From CAZIFG01 sp964539135 (GTDB lineage: Bacteria > Margulisbacteria > Marinamargulisbacteria > GCA-2716485 > CAZIFG01), in the NCBI GenBank assembly GCA_964539135.1, contig CAZIFG010000002.1, forward strand, positions 76,221 through 140,220: DNA of 64,000 nucleotides, given 5' to 3'. The notes under the pieces were generated by a model. That model was not told where the DNA came from, did not search any database, and was given only the letters and a program-made list of their open reading frames with translations. Positions 7,926-14,955 of the stretch are shown here, piece after piece (position 1 is the stretch's first letter; each line of letters opens with the position of its first letter). The translations under genes and the position numbers were made by a program.

Positions 7926-9041
7926 TTATGGGAGGTAACTGTCAAAATAGATGCGATGGCAGGTGTACCCGTTGGGATGTTTTTGCAGATAATCTTGATG
8001 ATAGTCTTCTGCTGGATAAAACCGTTGGAGGGGTTCTAGCGTGGTCACCACCGGGTTTGTCCAGCGTTTGGACGCATTTACAATATCAATAAAGCGTTCG
8101 GCTTCTTTTTTTTCTGACGCTGTGGCATAAAAAATGGCCGATCGATACGAAGTGCCGCGGTCATTGCCTTGTTGGTTTAAGGTTGTGGGGTTGTGAATTT
8201 GAAAGAAGAAATCCAAGAGTTTGGTATAAGACGTGATAGCGGGATCATAGGTAATTTCAACCGCTTCCGCGTGGCCTCGATGATTTTCATAGGTCGGATT
8301 TGGGGCCTCTCCGCCTGTGTAGCCCACACGGGTATCCAGAACACCTGGCTGTTTGCGAACCAAGTCTTCCATGCCCCAAAAACAACCGCCGGCGAGTACT
8401 ATTTTTTGTGTCATGGGAGTGTCTCCTTTTATGGGTTTTTCAGGTTTAGGACTGTCTGTTAATTCAATGAGGACTTCGTTCCGCATCATCCAAGGCGGCG
8501 TCCAGGGGGGATTATAGCCAGCGTAGGCAGTAATGCCGGTCCTAGAAATGCCTTCATGGGTGAGTTTGGAGACGAGTGTATCGCGCATGCGTTTGACACG
8601 TGCGTCAGATCGGTATCCCGAAAACCGTATAACGGCATATGTTTTGGCCGGAATGGTGACGAGGTTGACTTGGGAATCCGTAGGAGATGGCAGTGTTTCC
8701 ATAGAGTAAGCACGAGGCATGCCAAAAGAGAGGGTTTGGGTTTGATCGTCCGTAGTGACAAGAACAGGTGCCGTCATCGCGATGCTTTCTTTTTTAGCAT
8801 TTCCGCCAAAAATATAACCAGCAACAGTCATAAACCCGTTGCGCATGGCCTGATCTGGAGAACCCTGCGTGTGTGTTTGCGCGACGATATGTTCAGGATA
8901 ATGCCGAATTTCGTAGCCATTTCCTGTTTTGATGACAGTATAGTCTGCTTGTTCCACACGAGATCCCCAAAATCCCCAAAGGGACCAGAGTAAGGCAATA
9001 ATGACAAGCGCAATAAGGGTATAAATCATCGGTTTAGACAT
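7926..9041 (-). CDS. msrA: SOUL haem-binding domain fused to peptide methionine sulfoxide reductase A
   Basis: A 371-residue two-domain protein. Residues 1-30 form a membrane anchor; residues ~32-193 match the SOUL/HBP fold (YEIRHYP, IAMTAPV, FSGYRSD). From residue 210 onward it is a full MsrA with GCFWG (catalytic Cys220), HRGHAEAVEITYDP and YHQDYLQKHPNGYTC. MsrA reduces methionine S-sulfoxide in proteins. The SOUL part should place it at the membrane facing outward. An internal ATG with its own AAAAGGAG sits exactly at the MsrA boundary, so a free MsrA could also be made. No clear ribosome site precedes the long form. Confidence 0.88.
   Translation of the reverse strand: MSKPMIYTLIALVIIALLWSLWGFWGSRVEQADYTVIKTGNGYEIRHYPEHIVAQTHTQGSPDQAMRNGFMTVAGYIFGGNAKKESIAMTAPVLVTTDDQTQTLSFGMPRAYSMETLPSPTDSQVNLVTIPAKTYAVIRFSGYRSDARVKRMRDTLVSKLTHEGISRTGITAYAGYNPPWTPPWMMRNEVLIELTDSPKPEKPIKGDTPMTQKIVLAGGCFWGMEDLVRKQPGVLDTRVGYTGGEAPNPTYENHRGHAEAVEITYDPAITSYTKLLDFFFQIHNPTTLNQQGNDRGTSYRSAIFYATASEKKEAERFIDIVNASKRWTNPVVTTLEPLQRFYPAEDYHQDYLQKHPNGYTCHRIYFDSYLP
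8412..8430 (-). promoter_or_regulatory. Internal ribosome binding site and alternative MsrA start
   Basis: On the minus strand AAAAGGAG lies about 8 nt before an in-frame ATG (codon 210 of the fusion). It is better than the site before the annotated long start. It begins exactly at the canonical MsrA N-terminus (MTQKIVLAGGCFWG), which suggests either dual translation or a recent fusion of two adjacent genes. Confidence 0.6.
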
Positions 9042-9221
9042 GGGGTAAAAAAATCATAAGGTTCAAACGGTGCTCCATAAAAGAAAAAATGGGGACAGGG
9101 TTAAAAGAAGTGGAGGTACACTTTTCTCAAGCCGTCCAGAACTCATAATATCATAAAAATAGGAGACTCTCTAGGGCGTGGGGGTCGTATTGCGTGAGCG
9201 ACTTGATAAAAAGTGGGATCC

Positions 9222-9368
9222 AAAGTGGGACTGTTGCGAAACGCCTACGTTTGGATCATATGCAAGGCATTCAGAGTCCGAAAGCCCTTATTTGTAATGA
9301 ATGAGGACTTGAGGACCAGGATAACACAGCAGACAGCCAAAATAGGCGTTTCGCAACAGTCCCAAAGT
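9222..9368 (+). mobile_element. MITE-like element, copy 1, with 5-bp target duplication
   Basis: A 137-bp element (9227-9363) bounded by inverted termini GGGACTGTTGCGAAACGCC and its near-perfect complement, flanked on both sides by AAAGT, a perfect 5-bp target-site duplication. It has no coding capacity. The interior carries the family's CTACGTTTGGATCATATGC and AACACAGCAGA segments. It occupies most of the 387-bp gap upstream of the JAMM-like gene and ends 65 bp before that gene's start. The remainder of the gap shows nothing recognisable. Confidence 0.88.
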
Positions 9369-9428
9369 TTAAAAAAAGCCTAAAAAGGGGAATAAACGAC
9401 TTAATATATAGGGTGGGGGGGGCAATTC

Positions 9429-10586
9429 ATGCCTGCGAAAAAAATTTTAAGTGTAAGCCCAAGAGGAGACTTAGAGATAGATGCGACATTCATTTCAGAA
9501 CCTACGGATGGATCATCTGAAGCTCTCATGACGTATTGCGCCAATCTAATAAGGCAGCACCAGAGTCTTTCTTCACAAGACCTTCCTTCAAAAGAGCAGG
9601 AATTAAAGCTGCATATTAATGAATTAAAAATTTTAAGCGTATTAGATAGAGATGAAATCGGTAAGGAAGCATTGGAGCGCCTAAAAGAAATGGCAAGGGG
9701 AAAAGCAAAAAAATTGATAGAAAATATTGAAAAGATACGAGATGCCTATAAGGAAATGGACAAAGACGAAGACGAAGAGGGAAAATATTTTATAGGTACG
9801 AGTCCTGATTTTGAATTTGAAGAGCTCAAACAACGCACTTTAGTCATACATTATTATCATGCAAAAGAAATAGGTGTCGAAAAGAACGATGCTATCTTAG
9901 CAGCACTGTGGGGTAATCCAATAGGTCGGGTTTTAGATCAAGAGGCTTTAGCTCGAACCTTATGCCTCTTTCCTATAGAGATAGGGCTATTATTAAATCG
10001 AGAAAATAAAATAATCAGTTTTGGAATAGGTGAAAGCAATAATGTAGAGATGGAAGAATGGAGTGGATTAGGGGGGGGATTACGAGATGCTACGTTTGTC
10101 CATAATCATCCTGAGGGGTCGCCTTTATCTGTTGCGGATATTGTATTTTGTATCAATAGAAATGTGGGTAAAGTTCATGCGGTAGGGCTTCATAAAAAGG
10201 ATGCCGAGATACAGTGTGAATTAAGAACGTATCAAGCTCGCATCAAGTATAGAGATGAGGAAAATGCGACAGAAGCCATGAAAGCGATTGGGTGCTTTGT
10301 TGCAGAGGATGGAGTAGTTTTGCCAACTCAATTTTTCGGGCAGAGTATTGTATCTGAGAATGAAACCTTAGCGGCTAAAATAAAAACATTAGAAGACTTA
10401 GACATGATTGATACCTTGGGAACCAATCCATCGACATTTGAATTGGATAAGGAAAACTTATATGAAGAGTTGCGTGACAATAAACATAATTTTTTAACAG
10501 ATGGCGTCGCAGAAGAAGATTTAGATCATATTCAACGTATCGTGTGCGAGTACTTAGAAAGACTCCCTGATAAAGATGAGCCTTAA
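9429..10586 (+). CDS. JAMM/MPN-like metalloprotease-type protein
   Basis: A 385-residue acidic soluble protein. Residues ~186-260 look like a JAB/MPN domain: a strand (IGLLLNRENKIISFGIG) followed by HNHPEGSPLSVADI (residues 225-238). That motif gives the H-x-H...S-x2-D zinc pattern found in RadC, JAMM deubiquitinases and some toxins. The His-to-Ser spacing is one residue shorter than the classic motif. The first ~185 residues are helical, with a charged coiled-coil-like part (residues 55-115). The 130 C-terminal residues are acidic and unassigned. The ATG follows a G-rich ribosome site (GGGTGGGGGGGG). Deubiquitinase activity is only a hypothesis. Confidence 0.65.
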   Translation: MPAKKILSVSPRGDLEIDATFISEPTDGSSEALMTYCANLIRQHQSLSSQDLPSKEQELKLHINELKILSVLDRDEIGKEALERLKEMARGKAKKLIENIEKIRDAYKEMDKDEDEEGKYFIGTSPDFEFEELKQRTLVIHYYHAKEIGVEKNDAILAALWGNPIGRVLDQEALARTLCLFPIEIGLLLNRENKIISFGIGESNNVEMEEWSGLGGGLRDATFVHNHPEGSPLSVADIVFCINRNVGKVHAVGLHKKDAEIQCELRTYQARIKYRDEENATEAMKAIGCFVAEDGVVLPTQFFGQSIVSENETLAAKIKTLEDLDMIDTLGTNPSTFELDKENLYEELRDNKHNFLTDGVAEEDLDHIQRIVCEYLERLPDKDEP

Positions 10587-11026
10587 GAAAAGGCGTTTAC
10601 AAGCGCTCGCGTTAAGTCGCTGGGTTGAGCCTTTAGATTTTTTTGCGCCAATTCTAAAGGTGTCAGGTTTGAGGCATTTAGAAGTAAAGGCGCCTTTCTG
10701 TTACGCAATGCTTCAATCGCATAGGGCCATTTGAAAATAACAGCCATATGTAAAGCGGTATTGTTTCGAGGGGGGATTTGATGATTAAGCTCTATATAAT
10801 CCAGTAAATAAGAAAAAATAGAGAGGGATTTGTAACAAATCGCGACATCAATAGGCCTTAAGCCATCAGAAGGGGTATGAAGAATCTTTAAAAAATCTGA
10901 AGGAAAGTGAGCGTTTTGAAAGGTAATAATAGAGTCCAGTTGATTATTCCTAATCCAGTAAGAAAATCGAGCAGAAAAATCAGAGATTTTTTCCGAAGGA
11001 ATAGCGATTTGTTTAAGTTGAATCAT
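10583..11026 (-). CDS. Small ankyrin-repeat protein
   Basis: About 147 residues with two recognisable ankyrin repeats (DGLRPIDVAICYKSLSIFSY and NNTALHMAVIFKWPYAIEAL) and part of a third (NLTPLELAQKN). The N-terminal ~45 residues are helical and unassigned. An ATG three codons upstream is possible, but the one chosen has AGGA at suitable spacing. Its stop overlaps the convergent JAMM-like stop by 4 bp, and a tRNA-Ser gene lies directly upstream on the same strand. Ankyrin proteins mediate protein-protein contact; its target is unknown. Confidence 0.7.
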   Translation of the reverse strand: MIQLKQIAIPSEKISDFSARFSYWIRNNQLDSIITFQNAHFPSDFLKILHTPSDGLRPIDVAICYKSLSIFSYLLDYIELNHQIPPRNNTALHMAVIFKWPYAIEALRNRKAPLLLNASNLTPLELAQKNLKAQPSDLTRALVNAFS

Positions 11027-11051
11027 GGGAAGCATCCTAATAAAGGCAACC

Positions 11052-11141
11052 TGGCGGAAAGGGTGGGATTCGAACCCACGGTAGAGTTGCCCCTACACAC
11101 GCTTTCCAAGCGTGCTCCTTAAGCCACTCGGACACCTTTCC
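11052..11141 (-). tRNA. tRNA-Ser (GGA)
   Basis: On the minus strand it reads GGAAAGG (acceptor), a D-arm, an anticodon stem CACGC/GCGTG with loop TTGGAAA, and so anticodon GGA. A long class II variable arm typical of tRNA-Ser follows, then the T-arm with GTTCGAATC and the matching CCTTTCC plus discriminator G. The 3' CCA is encoded. The total is 90 nt. It lies between the ankyrin gene and the twin presequence-like genes, so the locus could be an island integration point, although no second att copy was found in the window. Confidence 0.95.
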
Positions 11142-11282
11142 AGTGCCCAGAATGATCTCATAAATGGGTAAAAATTTCAATGAAGCTTTAAGTCAGGAAG
11201 GAGGCTAAATATAAAAAAATGAAATTAAATACAAAAATAATCGAATATACACTATAAAAAGAAAAATTGGAGAGGTATCATG

Positions 11283-12098
11283 ATGTTATCCGCAGCAAGT
11301 AGAGCCACAGCATTATCGATGAGACACGTAGTCGGACCTACGACAGCCAAGGCTATGACAGCAACCGTACCAAGCGCTATAGCAACAGGGCCTTTAAAAT
11401 TAGGCCATGCAGCACCTCCCCCCATTCCAAACGCAGTTTGGCGTGTTCCAGTTCGAGCAATGAGCACAGACTCTAAAAAGAACAATGAACCTAGAACAGC
11501 GGTTTCTGTGGAGCCTACTAGAAGCGAAGTAACGAAGCCCTCTATTGAAGTGATAAGACCCGAGCAATTGATGATACATCCGATTATCGTAAAAAATGGT
11601 AAACCGTATATTATACTTGGATATTCGGGACAAAATGAAATCTATTCAGAACAATTAATCAAACAAGGGCATCCAGAATACAGAATTTTTATATCCATAG
11701 AAAAAGGACATGCAGCATTCTATTCAGGGGGCGGTGGGAGTCTATTTACATTTGGAGCCCCTCTAGAGACCTTCGTGGCGGCCATTAATAAAAAACATGG
11801 AAAAACCTATGATCACAAAAACATGAGTGACATTGCTCAAATTTCCAGATATGAGAGTCATCTGGGAGTAGATAACTTAGCTGAAATAGCGCATCATGAT
11901 TTTGTGTTTTTTAACCCGATGTATGCCGATATTGCGCGTATATGTGAGATTTTAGAGGTGCGTTCTGGGGACGATATAAGAAAAGTAACAGAGCTTGATA
12001 AAGTGGTTATGGATCATTTTGCCTACCTCAGTTCAAAGCTTCCCCCACAAAAAACAGCCTGGGAGAAACTTTCAGATTGGGTGAGAAGCTTTTTTTAA
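11283..12098 (+). CDS. Presequence-like protein, paralogue 1 (candidate host-targeted effector)
   Basis: About 271 residues. The first ~62 residues have many Ala, Ser, Thr and Arg/Lys but no Asp or Glu, then reach VRAMSTDSKK. This composition, with an Arg three residues before a possible cut, resembles a mitochondrial matrix presequence rather than a bacterial signal peptide. The remaining ~200 residues contain IILGYSGQ, then GGGGSLFTFG, a core shared with the next gene. No known family was recognised. The start was chosen by analogy with the paralogue and ribosome-site spacing (GGAGAGG); an ATG one codon earlier is possible. Confidence 0.7.
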   Translation: MLSAASRATALSMRHVVGPTTAKAMTATVPSAIATGPLKLGHAAPPPIPNAVWRVPVRAMSTDSKKNNEPRTAVSVEPTRSEVTKPSIEVIRPEQLMIHPIIVKNGKPYIILGYSGQNEIYSEQLIKQGHPEYRIFISIEKGHAAFYSGGGGSLFTFGAPLETFVAAINKKHGKTYDHKNMSDIAQISRYESHLGVDNLAEIAHHDFVFFNPMYADIARICEILEVRSGDDIRKVTELDKVVMDHFAYLSSKLPPQKTAWEKLSDWVRSFF

Positions 12099-12211
12099 GG
12101 AGCGTTTCTTATAGAGGGAGTCGGGATAGAAATAGATTTAAGTTAAAATTAAATGCAAAAATAACCGAAAACTAGGCATATAAGAGAAAAATAAAAGGGA
12201 GAGGTACCATT

Positions 12212-13087
12212 ATGTTATCCGCAGCAAGAGCCACAGCATCATCGATGAGACACGTAGTCAGACCTATGACAGTCAAGGCAATGACAGCAACCGTACCCAG
12301 TGCTATAGCAACAGGCCCTTTAAAATTAGGCCATGCAGCACCGCCTCCCATTCCAAACGTGGTTTGGCGTGTTCCCGTTCGAGCGATGGGAACAGACTCA
12401 AAAAAAACTAATCTGCTAAGACCTGTTTTAAAAGGGGTAGATCCTGCAGATATTAAGGTTATTACACCTGGAATGGCATCTCCAGAAACTTGTCCAGAAA
12501 TGCCTATTATTCAAGTGAGAGGGGAGGAGCCTATTATTGTATTAGGGTATTCAGGGCAAGGAAGAGCATTTTCAGACGAGGTGATTGCAAAAGGAAAATT
12601 AGAGGATAGGCTTTATATATGCGATTACAAGTTTTATTCGAGAGAATGTTACTCAGAGACGCTGGCAGGCGGAAGTGGGGCGCTATTTACACTGGGCATT
12701 AAGGTCAGTGATTTTGTAGAAACCATTAATCGCCTTCATGGAACAAGCCATACCGTAGAAGACATCCTAACAAATCCTATGATATTAAAAGAGATTATCA
12801 GAGGTAAAAAACACACAGGGATTGACACAAGACTAAGTGAAGAGATGAGAGCTGTCAGTGTTTATAAACCCTTCCATGCGGAAATATGTAAAAAAGCTAT
12901 TTTTTTAGAACATGCGGAAGGTGCAGATAAAAAAGTAGAAACGCACTTAGATCGCATTATATGGAACAATAATAGAGCTTATTTAGGCCGAGAGCCCGAA
13001 AAATCGCCGTTCGAACGCTTCCAAATCGCAAGAGAAAAAGGGGATGTTCTTGAGATAGTAAAAGCAGCATTTAGATTAGTGTTTTAA
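12212..13087 (+). CDS. Presequence-like protein, paralogue 2
   Basis: A 291-residue tandem paralogue of the previous gene. The N-terminal ~65 residues are nearly identical to it (again free of acidic residues up to VRAMGTDSKK), while the rest has diverged, keeping IVLGYSGQ, GGSGALFTLG and similar helix positions. The upstream regions are also alike (AAATTAAAT...AAAAATAA and the same GGGAGAGGTA ribosome site), so the duplication included the promoter. The strong conservation of the leader against the diverged body suggests the leader is under selection or was homogenised. The stop overlaps the convergent tlyA stop by 4 bp. Confidence 0.7.
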   Translation: MLSAARATASSMRHVVRPMTVKAMTATVPSAIATGPLKLGHAAPPPIPNVVWRVPVRAMGTDSKKTNLLRPVLKGVDPADIKVITPGMASPETCPEMPIIQVRGEEPIIVLGYSGQGRAFSDEVIAKGKLEDRLYICDYKFYSRECYSETLAGGSGALFTLGIKVSDFVETINRLHGTSHTVEDILTNPMILKEIIRGKKHTGIDTRLSEEMRAVSVYKPFHAEICKKAIFLEHAEGADKKVETHLDRIIWNNNRAYLGREPEKSPFERFQIAREKGDVLEIVKAAFRLVF

Positions 13088-13851
13088 GCAAAGTAAAAAA
13101 AGAATTCTTGATTGCCTTTTGCGCCTTTAAGAGGAGAAAGGCAGTCCTGAAGGCAGGTAAAGCCAAGCCCTTCAAGTTGGGTTTGGGTTCTCTCTTTAAT
13201 ACGGGATAAAACGGCTTCATCCGTAATCACACCGCCAACGGGAATTTCAGATTTTTGAGATTCAAATTGGGGCTTAATCAGAACCACAAAGCGCGTGTTT
13301 TTGGGGACTAACGTTTGAATAGCCGGTAAGACAGCACAAACACTGATAAAAGAGACATCCATCACCACAATGGAAATTTTAGACGCAATGCCTTCGGGGG
13401 CATGATGTTTTTGACAGAGATCTAAAAAAGTCGTGGGTGTAAGTGTCCGTGCATTACACCTTTCGATGAGTGTGACCTGAGGGGACGTCGCAATGCGTTG
13501 GGCCACTTGGCCATAGCCAACATCAAGACCAATGACATGCTTGGCCCCATGTTGAAGCGCACAATCTGTAAAGCCACCCGTAGAAATGCCCACATCTAGC
13601 ACAACGGCATCCTGAAACTGAAGCCCAAAAGCCGTAATAGCGCCGGCCAGTTTATCCCCACCGCGGCTGACATACAAAGAAGGCTGCTTCAGAAGACGAA
13701 GTGTAGAGGTGTCTGAAATAGGTGTTCCAGGTTTAAACTGTTTGATCTCATCGACCAAAACATAGCCCTGTATAATATAAGACTGTGCCTCGGATAGCGA
13801 CGCCAAAAGCCCTCGGTCAACCAAAAGCTGATCCAGTCGGTATTTGGCCAT
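13084..13851 (-). CDS. tlyA: TlyA-family rRNA 2'-O-methyltransferase
   Basis: 255 residues. Residues ~1-60 form an S4 RNA-binding domain (RLDQLLVDRGL, SRGGDKL). An FtsJ/RrmJ-type Rossmann methyltransferase follows with the SAM motif VVLDVGISTGGFTDCAL (residues ~91-107) and a later DVSFIS block. TlyA methylates 16S and 23S rRNA in mycobacteria; many homologues are annotated as haemolysins. It starts 1 bp after the upstream lipoprotein gene's stop, so the two are very likely co-translated. Confidence 0.9.
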   Translation of the reverse strand: MAKYRLDQLLVDRGLLASLSEAQSYIIQGYVLVDEIKQFKPGTPISDTSTLRLLKQPSLYVSRGGDKLAGAITAFGLQFQDAVVLDVGISTGGFTDCALQHGAKHVIGLDVGYGQVAQRIATSPQVTLIERCNARTLTPTTFLDLCQKHHAPEGIASKISIVVMDVSFISVCAVLPAIQTLVPKNTRFVVLIKPQFESQKSEIPVGGVITDEAVLSRIKERTQTQLEGLGFTCLQDCLSPLKGAKGNQEFFFYFA

Positions 13852-13852
13852 G

Positions 13853-14368
13853 TTACGGAATCGGAGTTAGCGTATAGCCATTGTATTTCAGAAAGTTTCT
13901 AAAGCCTTTGACGTAACTTCCAGGATTAAAGCCACCACTGGAAAGCGCGTAAATAATGAGATTATTGCCAGAGGGGGTAAATTGAATGGAAAAGCTCCAT
14001 TCTGTTTCCACCGTTTCAGCAGGGCGAGAGGTTGTTCGGACAGACCCTTGAACCGTATCCAATCGGGGGGAGTATTTTGTGGGGGTAGTAGACCCATTAA
14101 GTGGAAGCCGTGCTGCATTTTGAGTAAAGCTGGTTTCTTGTTCCGCAGGAACTTGATAAACAGAGGTGCCGACATAGACACGATAACTGGCGCGATCTTC
14201 GGATTCAGATCTATAGGTTATTTGAAAGCCATTAAGGCCAATATATTCCTTAAGAAGCTCGCTGACATCTTCAAGTTTAGCATTTTGAATTTCATAGCGC
14301 TGTGTTTTTTGACAGCCAGAGATAAGACTCAGACAGATTAAAAGTAATAGTAAAGTGCGTTTTATCAT
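13853..14368 (-). CDS. Small putative lipoprotein upstream of tlyA
   Basis: 171 residues. The chosen ATG has AGGAGG at ideal distance, and the encoded N-terminus is a clear lipoprotein signal (MIKRTLLLLLICLSLISGC, cysteine 19). An in-frame ATG 19 codons upstream would spoil that signal. The mature part is polar with beta-rich character and a Tyr/Gly-rich end (SYVKGFRNFLKYNGYTLTPIP). No domain was recognised. It probably sits on the outer membrane. The 5' side is separated from the next gene by a MITE-like element. Confidence 0.75.
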   Translation of the reverse strand: MIKRTLLLLLICLSLISGCQKTQRYEIQNAKLEDVSELLKEYIGLNGFQITYRSESEDRASYRVYVGTSVYQVPAEQETSFTQNAARLPLNGSTTPTKYSPRLDTVQGSVRTTSRPAETVETEWSFSIQFTPSGNNLIIYALSSGGFNPGSYVKGFRNFLKYNGYTLTPIP

Positions 14369-14428
14369 CAAAATCCTCCTATCCCCTATGGGCATACTAT
14401 ACAGGAGAGTTGATGAAAGTTTCAAATA

Positions 14429-14566
14429 GGGACTGTGGTGAAACTGTCTATTTTGGCCATCTGCTGTGTTATCCTCGCCCTCAAGTCCTCATTTATTACA
14501 TATAAGGTTTTTCGGGCTCGGAATGCCTTGCAGCTGATCCAAACGTAGGCATCTCGCACCAGTCCC
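14429..14566 (-). mobile_element. MITE-like element, copy 2 (diverged, inverse orientation)
   Basis: A 138-bp copy in opposite orientation to the others. Its ends GGGACTGTGGTGAAAC and GCACCAGTCCC are more diverged than in other copies, and the flanks (AAATA / AATAA) are only an imperfect duplication, which suggests an older insertion. It retains the internal TGCTGTGTTATCCTCG and GATCCAAACGTAGGC blocks. It fills nearly half of the ~300-bp gap between the lipoprotein gene and the small Cys-rich gene; nothing else is seen there. Confidence 0.8.
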
Positions 14567-14670
14567 AATAAAATACGCCCTCGGATTTCTTGCAAAGCCA
14601 AATAAGAGGTGATATCGTTGAGGTATAAATGGGACGTATCGTATTTTAAAGGTATAAAAAAGGAAAAAAG

Positions 14671-14892
14671 ATGAAAAATAAAAAAACAGTAATAGCCGTA
14701 ATAATAGGGATTATTCTGGGTTTAGGTATAGCCTTTATGTTTTGTCCTGCAAAATGTAAAATTCAAAAAGCCTTAATGGGCTGTTCTCAAGAAAAAGAAA
14801 AGAAATGTTGTAAAAAAGAAGCCGCTGCAACAAACGCTACTGCGGCAACAGAAGAAAAAACACCCAGCGAAAATTGCAAGTCCTGTAAGTAA
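14671..14892 (+). CDS. Small membrane-anchored cysteine-rich protein
   Basis: 73 residues with ribosome site AAGGAAAAAAG. Residues 6-26 form one transmembrane helix, followed by a tail with seven cysteines (CPAKC, C, CC, CKSC) mixed with many Lys, Ala and Glu. The Cys pattern suggests metal binding or redox cross-linking, though no defined family matches. The gene ends 21 bp before a truncated MITE end that forms a palindrome. Its function is unknown. Confidence 0.6.
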   Translation: MKNKKTVIAVIIGIILGLGIAFMFCPAKCKIQKALMGCSQEKEKKCCKKEAAATNATAATEEKTPSENCKSCK

Positions 14893-14913
14893 AAACAGGC
14901 ATATGAGCCCCAT

Positions 14914-14938
14914 GGGGCTGTTGCGAAACACCTATTTT
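14914..14938 (+). repeat. MITE remnant (single terminus)
   Basis: GGGGCTGTTGCGAAACACC followed by TATTTT matches the outer ~25 bp of the right end of the other copies, read inward, with no matching second end nearby. Together with the preceding GAGCCCCAT it makes a short perfect palindrome (AGCCCCATGGGGCT, 14907-14920) between two convergent genes, so it might also act as a transcription stop. Confidence 0.6.
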
Positions 14939-14955
14939 AGAAGAGAAGAGACGTT

